From Lysobacterales bacterium (GTDB lineage: Bacteria > Pseudomonadota > Gammaproteobacteria > Xanthomonadales > SZUA-5), in assembly GCA_019187485.1 (NCBI GenBank), contig JABAQR010000036.1, forward strand, positions 1 to 34,023: a stretch of DNA of 34,023 nucleotides. The letters run 5' to 3'. Within the stretch, counting starts at the first letter, position 1. Each line of letters starts with the position of its first letter. Shown here one piece after another: positions 17,401-24,617 of this stretch. The notes under the pieces were generated by a model. The model had not been told where the DNA came from. It made no database searches and saw only the letters and a program-made list of their open reading frames with translations. The translations under genes were made by a program, and so were the position numbers.

Positions 17401-18426
17401 TCACCCGCCCCTCGCCGCCTCCAGTCCCAGCGCCGCGATCACCGGCACCATCTTCCCGGTCGCAGCGGCCTGGGCGCTCGAGGCATTTCCCTGGACGGCG
17501 CGTTTGGCCACGCCCTGGGCGATCGCGGCAAGGCGGAAAAAGTTGAAAGCGAGGATGAAGGGCCAATCATCGAAGGCGTCGCGGCCGCTCAGCGCGATGT
17601 AGCGCTCGACGATCCGGCGTTCGCTCGGCAGGCCCTGCGCGGCACGGTCGATGCCCTGCAGACCGGGGATCACCGGGTTGCGCGGCAGCCGCAGCGCCAT
17701 GCAGAAGTAGCCGAGGTCGGAGAGCGGGTGGCCCAGCGTCGACAGCTCCCAGTCGACCACGGCGCGAATTTCGGGAGTTTCGGCGTCGAAGATCAGGTTG
17801 TCGATGCGCCAGTCGCCATGCACCAGCGACACCGCGCCATCGTCTGCCGGAACGTGCGCGACAAGCCATTCGATCAGGTCCTCCACCGGCCCGATGTGGC
17901 CGAGCTCGCTTGCCCGATACTGCTCGCCCCAGCGCTTCAACTGGCGCGCGAAATAGTTGCCGGGCTTGCCGTAGTCGGCCAGACCCGCGGCCTCGACATC
18001 GACTGCGTGCAGATTGGCGAGCGTGCGCAGGATCGCGTCGTAATGGTCGCCGCGGGCCTCGCGGGCGATCTCGGGCAGCGCCGGGTCCCAGAAGATCCGG
18101 CCGGGCACGTGGCCCATCAGGTAGAACATCGAGCCGATCACCGATTCGTCGCGGCACAGGTGCAGCGGCGGCGCGACCGGGACCTTGCCGCCGGCGAGCG
18201 CCTGCAGCACGCGGAACTCGCGGTCGATCGCGTGCGCCGAGGCCAGCAACTGCCCCGGCGGCTTGCGCCGCAGCACATAGCGGCCGGATGCGGCCTCGAT
18301 CAGATAGGTGGGGTTCGATTGGCCGCCCTTGAACTTGGACGCGGTCAGCGGGCCCACGAAACCGGGGAGATGGCGTTCGAGCCAGGCGGCGAGGGCGGTT
18401 TCGGGCAGGGCGAAGGGTTCGGTCAT
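17401..18426 (-). CDS. APH-family phosphotransferase (ACAD10/11 N-terminal type)
   Basis: A 341-residue protein kinase-like small-molecule phosphotransferase. Landmarks: KFKGGQSNPTYLI (glycine-rich nucleotide loop), YVLRRKPPGQLL (the Lys), REFRVLQAL, the catalytic loop VHGDWRIDNLIF and the metal loop AVVDWELSTLGHPLSDLGY. This wording is characteristic of the group related to the N-terminal kinase domain of human ACAD10/ACAD11, which acts on 4-hydroxy fatty-acyl-CoA derivatives; in bacteria the substrate is usually unknown. Antibiotic resistance is unlikely. The start is the ATG at 18426 (MTEPFALPETALAAWLERHLPGF, typical). A much longer open frame upstream is not protein-like. It is divergent from the lipoprotein gene across 300 bases. 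Confidence 0.9.
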   Translation of the reverse strand: MTEPFALPETALAAWLERHLPGFVGPLTASKFKGGQSNPTYLIEAASGRYVLRRKPPGQLLASAHAIDREFRVLQALAGGKVPVAPPLHLCRDESVIGSMFYLMGHVPGRIFWDPALPEIAREARGDHYDAILRTLANLHAVDVEAAGLADYGKPGNYFARQLKRWGEQYRASELGHIGPVEDLIEWLVAHVPADDGAVSLVHGDWRIDNLIFDAETPEIRAVVDWELSTLGHPLSDLGYFCMALRLPRNPVIPGLQGIDRAAQGLPSERRIVERYIALSGRDAFDDWPFILAFNFFRLAAIAQGVAKRAVQGNASSAQAAATGKMVPVIAALGLEAARGG

Positions 18427-18726
18427 GGCCGGCGCGTCCAGGAGGCGGCGCCAGCATAGCCGCACGCCTCCTCGCCGCCGGGCCACTGCGTGCGGCGCGG
18501 AATGAATGCCGTGCCTGCATGCGGATCGACGCAACGCAAGCGGCGGTTCTGCGCCGCCGGCCCTTCGTTCATCGACGCCCGACATCGCGTACGCCGCCGT
18601 TTGCGCGTCATCCGGCACCGGGTATAAAGTGCGCGCCCGCCCTGCCCCCCGCCGATCCGGCCCCGCGCCGGGCGCCCAGCGACCCCGGACGCCGCGCGTC
18701 CCCACCCCCGTTCCCGAGGAGTTCCC
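18427..18726. other. 300-base divergent intergenic region
   Basis: It separates the phosphotransferase and lipoprotein genes. It contains the promoter noted at 18601-18628 and a pyrimidine-rich leader of about 90 bases (many CCCCGCC-type runs) before the GAGGAG ribosome-binding site of the lipoprotein gene. No coding frame with protein-like content was found. Confidence 0.5.
18601..18628 (+). promoter_or_regulatory. Promoter of the lipoprotein gene
   Basis: TTGCGC (18601-18606) and TATAAA (18623-18628) are separated by 16 bases. It is one of very few AT-rich hexamers in the region and points toward the lipoprotein gene, giving a leader of roughly 90 bases. Confidence 0.55.
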
Positions 18727-19674
18727 ATGTCCTTCCGTCATTCCCTGATCGCCGTCGCGCTCGCCACCGCCCTGCTCGCCGGCTGCGGCAAGGACGAGGC
18801 CCCGCAGAACGCCGCCGCGCCGGCCGAGAAGGCCGCGGTGCAGGCGCTCGCACCGGTCTCCTCCGCCGCCGGCAGCGTCGACGCCCAGGTCAAGGCTTTC
18901 CGCAACAACGATTTGAAGGCGCTGCTCGTGGCCGCGCTGCCGGCCGCCGAAATCGAACGCATGCGCGGCGAGTGGGACAAGAACCGCCAGGAGACGATCA
19001 GCGAGGAAGATCGCGCCGAGTTCGCCGAGAACTGGGGCAAGCTGACCGCGCCCGATGGTGTCGACAAGATCATGGCCGAGATCGAGCCACAACTGGCGCA
19101 GATGAAGCCGCAGATGGCCGGCATGATCGCGATGGTCCAGGGCGGCGCGCAGATGTCGATCGCGCAGAGCACCGATCTCACCGAATCGCAGAAGGCGCAG
19201 GCCACCGCCTTCGTGCAGGGCCTGTCGGGCTGGCTCAACAAGACCGATTTCACGGACCCGGCGCTGATGCGCAGCTCGCTGACCGCGCTCGCCGACGGCC
19301 TGCGCGCCACCGGCATCACCAAGCTCGACGACATCAAGGCGCTGTCTTTCGACCAGTTGCTGGAGAAGGGCGGCATGGCGATGGGCGGCCTCAAGAACGC
19401 CTTCGCGGCCTATGGCTTCTCGCTCGACGCGATCGCCGACAGCGTCAAGACCGAGGTCGTTACCGAAGCGGGCGACAGCGCCAAGCTCAAGGTCAGCTAC
19501 GCGCTGTTCGACAGCCCGATGAGCTTCGAAAGCGAGATGACCCGTGTCGACGGCAAGTGGTACGGCAAGGACATGCTGGCCTCGCTGGAGAAGGCCAAGG
19601 CCGAGGCGAGCGCCGAAGTCGCCGACGCCGAGGAGGCCAGCGACGAGGCCGAAGAAGAAGCCGCTGCCGAGTAA
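18727..19674 (+). CDS. Lipoprotein of unknown function
   Basis: A 315-residue exported protein. A signal peptide ends in the lipobox L17-A18-G19-C20 (ALLAGCGKDE), so the mature protein is lipid-anchored. The body is helical, rich in Ala, Met and Glu (QLAQMKPQMAGMIAMVQGG), followed by a mixed segment (KLKVSYALFDSPMSFESEMTR) that resembles the last strands of small periplasmic folds. The C-terminus is an acidic low-complexity tail of Ala and Glu (about 290-315). I recognise no named family. The start is the ATG at 18727 with GAGGAG 5 bases upstream. It precedes plsB by 57 bases and may be co-transcribed with it; a perfect 10-bp hairpin lies in that gap. Coding status is sure, function unknown. 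Confidence 0.85.
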   Translation: MSFRHSLIAVALATALLAGCGKDEAPQNAAAPAEKAAVQALAPVSSAAGSVDAQVKAFRNNDLKALLVAALPAAEIERMRGEWDKNRQETISEEDRAEFAENWGKLTAPDGVDKIMAEIEPQLAQMKPQMAGMIAMVQGGAQMSIAQSTDLTESQKAQATAFVQGLSGWLNKTDFTDPALMRSSLTALADGLRATGITKLDDIKALSFDQLLEKGGMAMGGLKNAFAAYGFSLDAIADSVKTEVVTEAGDSAKLKVSYALFDSPMSFESEMTRVDGKWYGKDMLASLEKAKAEASAEVADAEEASDEAEEEAAAE

Positions 19675-19690
19675 TCTGCCGAGTTGGTCG

Positions 19691-19720
19691 ACCGCCGCGG
19701 GCCTGAGGGTCCGCGGCGGT
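19691..19720 (+). terminator. Perfect 10-bp hairpin between the lipoprotein gene and plsB
   Basis: ACCGCCGCGG (19691-19700) and CCGCGGCGGT (19711-19720) pair fully around a 10-base loop. It starts 17 bases after the lipoprotein stop and ends 11 bases before the plsB start. No T-tract follows, so it may be a processing or attenuation signal, or one that masks the plsB start, rather than a classic terminator. Confidence 0.5.
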
Positions 19721-19731
19721 CGTCTGCCGCC

Positions 19732-22272
19732 ATGACGGATCCTGCCCCGACGACGGTCCAGGCACCCTGGTTCCGGCGCGCACTGCTCGCGCTGCTCGAC
19801 TGGCTGCTGCACCCCTTCCTGCGCATCGCCCGGATCACGCCGGACAGCGAGCGCGCGCCCTTCGACGCCGCCAAGCCGGTCTGCTACGTGCTCGACCGTC
19901 ACGGGCTGTCGAACCTCGCCATCCTCGACCGCGCCTGCCGCGAGGCCGGCTGGCCGCGGCCGATCGATCCGCTGCCGCTGGTCAGCCTCGGACGGCCGCC
20001 GCGCGCGGTCTTCGCGATCGAGAAGCGCCGCGGCTGGCTGCTCGACCGGCGCCGCCTGCGCGACCGCACCGAGCGCCTGGAGCGTCTGCTCGGCGCGATC
20101 CGCCGCGATCCCGAGGCCGAGGTCCAGCTGATCCCGGTGTCGATCTTCGTCGGCCGTGCGCCCGACCGCACCAGCGGCTGGTTCAAGGTACTGTTCAGCG
20201 AGAACTGGGTGGTGGTCGGCCGCTTCCGGCGGCTGCTGGCGATCCTCTTCAACGGCCGCAATACCCTCATCCAGTTCAGCCCGCCGGTGCTGGTCGGCAA
20301 GAGTGCGCCCGACGCCGACGACCTGAAGCGCGCCGCACACAAGCTGTCGTTGCTGCTGCGCGTGCACTTCCGGCGCATCCGCGGCGCGGTGATCGGCCCC
20401 GACCTCTCGCACCGGCGCACCCTGGTCGACGATCTGCTGCGTACCGACGCGGTGCGCGCGGCGATCGCGGCGCAGGCGGCGAAGGAGAAGGGCGGCCATC
20501 TCGCCGCCTGGCGCAAGGCCAGCAGCTATGCGCGCGAGATCGCGGCCGACTACTCGCATCCGGTGGTGCGTTCACTGTCCTTCATCCTGCAGGGCTTCTG
20601 GAACCGCATCTACGACGGCGTGCGCATGCAGCACTTCGACGCCTTCCGCCAGCAGGCGCCGGGGCACGAGGTGATCTATGTGCCGAGCCACCGCAGCCAC
20701 ATGGACTACCTGCTGCTGTCCTACCTGCTGTATCGCAACGGCATCGTGCCGCCGCACATTGCCGCCGGCGTCAACCTGAACCTGCCGCTGATCGGACCGA
20801 TCCTGCGCCGCGCGGGTGCCTTTTTCCTGCGCCGCAGCTTCCGCGCGAACGCACTCTATTCGACGATCTTCAGCGAGTACGTCAGCCAGCTGGTGCGCCA
20901 GGGCGTGGCCATCGAGTACTTCATCGAGGGCGGTCGCAGCCGCACCGGCCGATTGCTGCCGCCGCGCGCCGGCATGCTCGCGATGACCGTGCGCGGCTAC
21001 CTGCGCGAACGCGCCAGGCCGGTCATGTTCCAGCCGGTGTACATCGGCTACGAGAAGCTGATCGAGGGCAAGAGTTATCTCGGCGAGCTCTCCGGCCAGC
21101 CCAAGGTCAAGGAATCCTGGTGGACCCTGGTGCGCTCGCTGTCGGTGCTGCGCAACCGCTACGGGCGGGTCGCGGTCAACTTCGGCGAGTCCATCCTGCT
21201 CGACGATGTGCTCGCCGCGCATGCGCCCGACTGGCGCGCGCAGGCCACCGGCGAGAACGACCGTCCGACCTGGTTTGCCGGCGCGGTCGACGACCTCGCC
21301 CACCGCATCCTCGAGAACGTCAACGCCACGGCGGACGTCAACCCGGTCGCGCTGCTGGCGCTGGTGATCCTCGGCACGCCCAAGCACGCGATCGGCGAGG
21401 AGGACCTGAAGGCGCACCTGCGCGTCTACCTCGATCTGCTGCGCGAGCTGCCCTACCACGGGCGCGTCACGCACACCACGATGTCGCCCGAGGAGATCGT
21501 CGCCTACGGCGAGCAGATGGGCTGGGTGCGGCGCCTGAAACACCCGCTCGGCGATGTACTCAGCGCCGAGGGCGATCCCGGCGTGCTGCTGTCCTACTAC
21601 CGCAACAACGTCACCCACGTGTTCGCCGCGGTGAGCTGGGTGGCCTGCTGCCTGCTCAACACCCGGCGGCTCTCGCGCCAGGGCCTCGGCCGCCTCGGGC
21701 GCATGGTCTATCCCTTCATCCAGACCGAGCTGTTCCTGCGCTGGAGCGTCGACGAATTCGTGCAGCAGATCGACGCCGCGGCCGATTTCCTCCACCGTCA
21801 TGGCCTGGTCAACATCGACGCCGAGGGCGGCTGGATCAGCCGCCCGGCCGACGGCGGCGATGCCTTCTTTGGTCTGCGCGTACTTGCCCACAGCCTGTTG
21901 CAGACCTTCCAGCGCTACTACGTCGTCATCGCGATCCTCGGCAAGAATGGCCCGGGCACGCTGTCGGCTGGCGAACTCGAGAGCCTGTGCCACGTCACCG
22001 CGCAGCGCATGGCTCTGCTGCACGAACTCTCCGGTCCTGAATTCGGCGACCGCGCACTGTTCAAGAGCTTCATTGCGATGCTGCGTTCGCAGGGTGTCGT
22101 CAGCACCGACGATGCCGGCAAACTGAGCTTCGGCCCTGAACTCACTCAACTCGGCGCCGACGCCCGCATCATCCTCTCGCGCGAGTTGCGTCAGGGCATC
22201 GTCGCGATCACGCCCGAGGCGCGGGCGGCGCTCGCTCCGCGGGTGAGCGCGGAAGAAAAGGCGGAGGGCTGA
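19732..22272 (+). CDS. plsB: Glycerol-3-phosphate 1-O-acyltransferase
   Basis: An 846-residue inner-membrane enzyme that acylates sn-glycerol 3-phosphate at position 1, the first step of phospholipid synthesis. The acyltransferase blocks appear in order: block I HRSHMDYLLLSYLL with H320-x4-D325, then GIVPPHIAAGVNLN and GAFFLRRSF (block II), FIEGGRSRTGRLLPPRAGML (block III) and VMFQPVYIGYEKL (block IV). A long C-terminal helical domain follows, as in E. coli PlsB (807 residues). The start is the ATG at 19732 (MTDPAPTTVQAPWFRRALLALLDWLL); a GTG at 19684 would add residues encoded by the hairpin and is not preferred. The ribosome-binding site is weak. PlsX/PlsY-type genes are not in the window. 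Confidence 0.96.
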   Translation: MTDPAPTTVQAPWFRRALLALLDWLLHPFLRIARITPDSERAPFDAAKPVCYVLDRHGLSNLAILDRACREAGWPRPIDPLPLVSLGRPPRAVFAIEKRRGWLLDRRRLRDRTERLERLLGAIRRDPEAEVQLIPVSIFVGRAPDRTSGWFKVLFSENWVVVGRFRRLLAILFNGRNTLIQFSPPVLVGKSAPDADDLKRAAHKLSLLLRVHFRRIRGAVIGPDLSHRRTLVDDLLRTDAVRAAIAAQAAKEKGGHLAAWRKASSYAREIAADYSHPVVRSLSFILQGFWNRIYDGVRMQHFDAFRQQAPGHEVIYVPSHRSHMDYLLLSYLLYRNGIVPPHIAAGVNLNLPLIGPILRRAGAFFLRRSFRANALYSTIFSEYVSQLVRQGVAIEYFIEGGRSRTGRLLPPRAGMLAMTVRGYLRERARPVMFQPVYIGYEKLIEGKSYLGELSGQPKVKESWWTLVRSLSVLRNRYGRVAVNFGESILLDDVLAAHAPDWRAQATGENDRPTWFAGAVDDLAHRILENVNATADVNPVALLALVILGTPKHAIGEEDLKAHLRVYLDLLRELPYHGRVTHTTMSPEEIVAYGEQMGWVRRLKHPLGDVLSAEGDPGVLLSYYRNNVTHVFAAVSWVACCLLNTRRLSRQGLGRLGRMVYPFIQTELFLRWSVDEFVQQIDAAADFLHRHGLVNIDAEGGWISRPADGGDAFFGLRVLAHSLLQTFQRYYVVIAILGKNGPGTLSAGELESLCHVTAQRMALLHELSGPEFGDRALFKSFIAMLRSQGVVSTDDAGKLSFGPELTQLGADARIILSRELRQGIVAITPEARAALAPRVSAEEKAEG

Positions 22273-22305
22273 GGCCAGTCGCGCACAACGCCGCGATCCC
22301 TGAGA

Positions 22306-22334
22306 CAGGCGCTACTTCACACCTGTCGCGCCTG
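22306..22334. terminator. Inverted repeat after plsB
   Basis: CAGGCGC (22306-22312) and GCGCCTG (22328-22334) form a 7-bp stem with a 15-base loop in the 107-base gap between plsB and the next gene. No T-tract is present. It could be a weak terminator or an operator of the sugar dehydrogenase gene. Confidence 0.3.
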
Positions 22335-22379
22335 CCAGCGTCTATGCTGCCGCCGCATCGAAGCCGACCGGATGCCGCC

Positions 22380-23684
22380 ATGTTGCGAACCCTGCTGTTG
22401 ACGAGTGTGTTCCTGGTCGCCGCGCAGGCGGGCGCGCAGGCACCTCCGGCCAGCGTGTTCCTGCAGGAGGTCTACCCGGCCGGCACCTTCAGCTCGCCGC
22501 TCGCGGTGCGCAACGCGGCGGACGGCTCCGGCCGCCTGTTCATCGTCCAGCGCGGCGGAATCATCCGCGTGCGCGATGCCGGCGGGCAGTTGTTGCCGAC
22601 GCCGTTGCTGACCATCACGGTATCGACCGGCGGCGAGCGCGGGCTGCTCGGACTCGCCTTCCACCCGAATTTCGATGGCGTCAACGAGCGTCGCTTCTAC
22701 GTGTCCTATTCGGCCACCACCACCGGCAATCCGCACGCGATCGCCGAGTTCCGCACCCAGGTGGGCAATCCGAACGTTGCCGATGCCGGCAGCCGTCGCG
22801 AAGTGATTGCCGTCCCCGACCTGGCGAGCAACCACAACGGTGGCGATCTGCACTTTGGCCCCGACGGTTTCCTCTACTGGTCGATCGGCGACGGTGGCCC
22901 GCAAGGCGATCCGCACGGGTTCGCACAGTGCCTCTGGAAAAAGGCGAACGACAACACGCCCGGCAACTGCGGCAACGGGGCGGGCGGTGGTTATTACCTG
23001 CTCGGCAAGATCCTGCGCATCGACCCGACCACGACCACCGCCAGCGCCACCGCCGACATGTGCGCGGCCACCGTCGGCCAGCCAGCCGGCTACAGCATTC
23101 CGGCCAGCAACCCCTTCGTTGGAACCAGCAACACCTGCGACGAGATCGCCCACTACGGCATGCGCAATCCCTGGCGCTTCAGCTTCGATCGCATCAACGG
23201 CGACCTGTACATCGGCGACGTCGGCCAAGGCAGCTGGGAAGAGACCACACGCATCCCGGCGGGCCAACTCGGCGTCAACCTGGGCTGGCGCTGCCACGAG
23301 GGCCACATGGCCTATGCACCCGCGGGTTGCACCATCCCGACCGCGCTGGCGCCCTTCCAGTCCTATTCGCACGGCTCCTCGCGCTGCTCGATCACCGGCG
23401 GCTACCGCTATCGCGGACCGATCACTGCGCTGCATAACACCTATTTCAGCGGCGATGCCTGCACCGGCGAGCGCTTCTACGCCGTGTTCGACGGCAGCGG
23501 CTGGACGCCCTCGGTGGGTAGCGTCAATGTCTGGACCACATCGGGTGTCGCAAACTTCGGTTTCTATGGACTGACCGGCCTGGGCGAAGACGAGCAGGGT
23601 AACCTGTACTGGCCGGAGATGAGCAGTGGCGCGTTGTATGTGATTGCCAGCAGCGAGCACGTGTTTGCGGATGGCTTCGAGTAA
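22380..23684 (+). CDS. Secreted PQQ-dependent sugar dehydrogenase (glucose/sorbosone dehydrogenase fold)
   Basis: A 434-residue exported protein. The signal peptide (LRTLLLTSVFLVAAQAGAQA) is followed by a six-bladed beta-propeller of the soluble glucose dehydrogenase type: GGERGLLGLAFHPNF, NHNGGDLHFGPDGFLYWSIGDGG with the His-Asn segment of the active site, KILRIDP, YGMRNPWRFSFDRINGDLYIGDVGQ, GVNLGWRCHEG and ITGGYRYRG. Such proteins oxidise aldoses with PQQ, though many members have untested substrates. Eight or so cysteines suggest disulfides in the periplasm or outside the cell. The last seven residues are VFADGFE, an ending I associate with exported Xanthomonadales proteins. The start is the ATG at 22380; an in-frame start at 22344 lacks signal-peptide character. 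No PQQ synthesis gene is present here. Confidence 0.88.
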   Translation: MLRTLLLTSVFLVAAQAGAQAPPASVFLQEVYPAGTFSSPLAVRNAADGSGRLFIVQRGGIIRVRDAGGQLLPTPLLTITVSTGGERGLLGLAFHPNFDGVNERRFYVSYSATTTGNPHAIAEFRTQVGNPNVADAGSRREVIAVPDLASNHNGGDLHFGPDGFLYWSIGDGGPQGDPHGFAQCLWKKANDNTPGNCGNGAGGGYYLLGKILRIDPTTTTASATADMCAATVGQPAGYSIPASNPFVGTSNTCDEIAHYGMRNPWRFSFDRINGDLYIGDVGQGSWEETTRIPAGQLGVNLGWRCHEGHMAYAPAGCTIPTALAPFQSYSHGSSRCSITGGYRYRGPITALHNTYFSGDACTGERFYAVFDGSGWTPSVGSVNVWTTSGVANFGFYGLTGLGEDEQGNLYWPEMSSGALYVIASSEHVFADGFE

Positions 23685-24055
23685 TACCTGAACTCCGTCA
23701 CCCACCCGGCAAAGGGAGAACTTTCAGCGCTTCGCCCGAGGGAGGACGGCACGGCGCTCCGCGCTTCGGCGAAGATGAGATCGGCGCGTTGGTGCCTCCA
23801 CTCTCGCGATGGTTGGCAGCGAAGACGCGCTTGGGACTTGCGTCGAGCGCCAATGCGCAATGCGCCGGAACCCAGACGCATCGCAGTTCGCGACATCGCC
23901 ACCGAAACCTTGCTCACGGAAGGTGGGATCCGGCACTCGTGCGTGGGCGGGGCGGCGCCTGCGCGATCCATCAGGCAGCAGCCGCAAGAGTCCCCCCAAG
24001 GACGTACGTCGACGGCCGGCACAGGCTCCGGTTGCTTTCCTGACCAGCCCCGCCG
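23685..24055. other. 371-base convergent spacer without a gene
   Basis: It lies between the sugar dehydrogenase and the HNH gene, which point toward each other. Open frames exist on both strands, but none shows a domain, a ribosome-binding site or protein-like composition. The stretch 23700-23790 has several GCGCTTCG/CGAAGCGC-type words and could fold, but no clean terminator was found. Confidence 0.5.
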
Positions 24056-24424
24056 CTACTTCTTGATCAACCCGGCCAGCACCGCGAACGGGTTGTGGGT
24101 GGCCGCGGCCGGCTTGGCGGCGCCATCCAGCAGCCCGCCGCCACCGAGCGCGTGCCCGAGCTGGCGTTGGTGTTCGTTGTCATGACAGTACAGGCACAGC
24201 AGTTCCCAGTTGCTGCCGTCGGCCGGATTGCAGTCGTGGTCGTGGTTGCGGTGGTGCACGGTCAGCTCGGAGAGGTTCGCGCGCGTGAATTCGCGGCCGC
24301 AGCGGCCGCAGATCCACGGGTACATCTTGAGCGCCTGCTCGCGGTAGCCGTGGCCGCGTTCCTCGGCCGCCTTGCGGCTGGCGGCGACGATCTGGTCGAG
24401 CTTGCGGTCGTTCGGGGCGGGCAT
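24056..24424 (-). CDS. yajD: HNH-nuclease-like protein, YajD family
   Basis: A 122-residue protein. Two zinc-binding CxxC-type pairs flank the HNH core: CGRCGREF near 39-46 and CLYCHDNEH near 77-85, with the HNH segment VHHRNHDHDCNPADGSNWELL between them. This is nearly the consensus of E. coli YajD. HNH proteins cut or nick DNA, but the role of YajD is not established. The C-terminal 35 residues are Gly/Ala-rich and end NPFAVLAGLIKK. The ATG at 24424 gives the family-like basic start (PAPNDRKLDQIVAASRKAAEERGHGYREQA). The leader contains a REP palindrome and a long inverted repeat; no Shine-Dalgarno is seen. Confidence 0.9.
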   Translation of the reverse strand: MPAPNDRKLDQIVAASRKAAEERGHGYREQALKMYPWICGRCGREFTRANLSELTVHHRNHDHDCNPADGSNWELLCLYCHDNEHQRQLGHALGGGGLLDGAAKPAAATHNPFAVLAGLIKK

Positions 24425-24455
24425 CGTGCGTTGATGGGCGGGGCGACGCAGCGAT

Positions 24456-24481
24456 TGTAGGAGCGCCGCGTGCGGCGCGAC
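24456..24481. repeat. REP-type palindrome beginning with GTAG
   Basis: GTAGGAGC followed by a perfect 7-bp stem (GCGCCGC at 24463-24469, GCGGCGC at 24472-24478) with a 2-base loop and GCGAC after it. A GTAG tetranucleotide plus GC-rich stem is the layout of REP elements moved by RAYT transposases in Stenotrophomonas and relatives. It lies 32 bases upstream of the yajD-like start. No RAYT gene is in the window. Confidence 0.65.
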
Positions 24482-24507
24482 ATCCCGGCGCTCCGTCGGG
24501 GCCGGTC

Positions 24508-24617
24508 AAACGCGAAGACGCGGAGGTCGCGGGGAGAAACTGGTCCGCGACAGCGTCCGCTCCTCCCGGGACACACCCGATCCTGCTTTTCTCCGCGTCC
24601 TCCGCGTCTTCGCGTTT
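24508..24617. repeat. Long inverted repeat, GCGGAGGAC-type arms, after the ABC exporter gene
   Basis: Arms at 24508-24539 and 24588-24617 share 19 exact bases (AAACGCGAAGACGCGGAGG) in inverted form and continue with small differences. The right arm overlaps the TAA stop of the ABC exporter gene. In the gene direction the purine-rich arm comes first. Each arm is itself built of repeated GACGCGGAG-like words. Confidence 0.8.

Noticed and set aside
17401..20559. Very long minus-strand open frame extending the phosphotransferase through the lipoprotein and plsB genes
   Set aside because: Only the last 341 codons are protein-like; the rest is the antisense of two clear genes.
15869..23845. The 13-base word GGGACTTGCGTCG at 15869-15881 and 23833-23845
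   Set aside because: A match of this length is expected by chance in a GC-biased window of this size, and the flanks do not match.
23724..24022. Minus-strand open frames in the spacer after the sugar dehydrogenase
   Set aside because: No domain, biased composition, no ribosome-binding site, and they run into the end of a real gene on the other strand.
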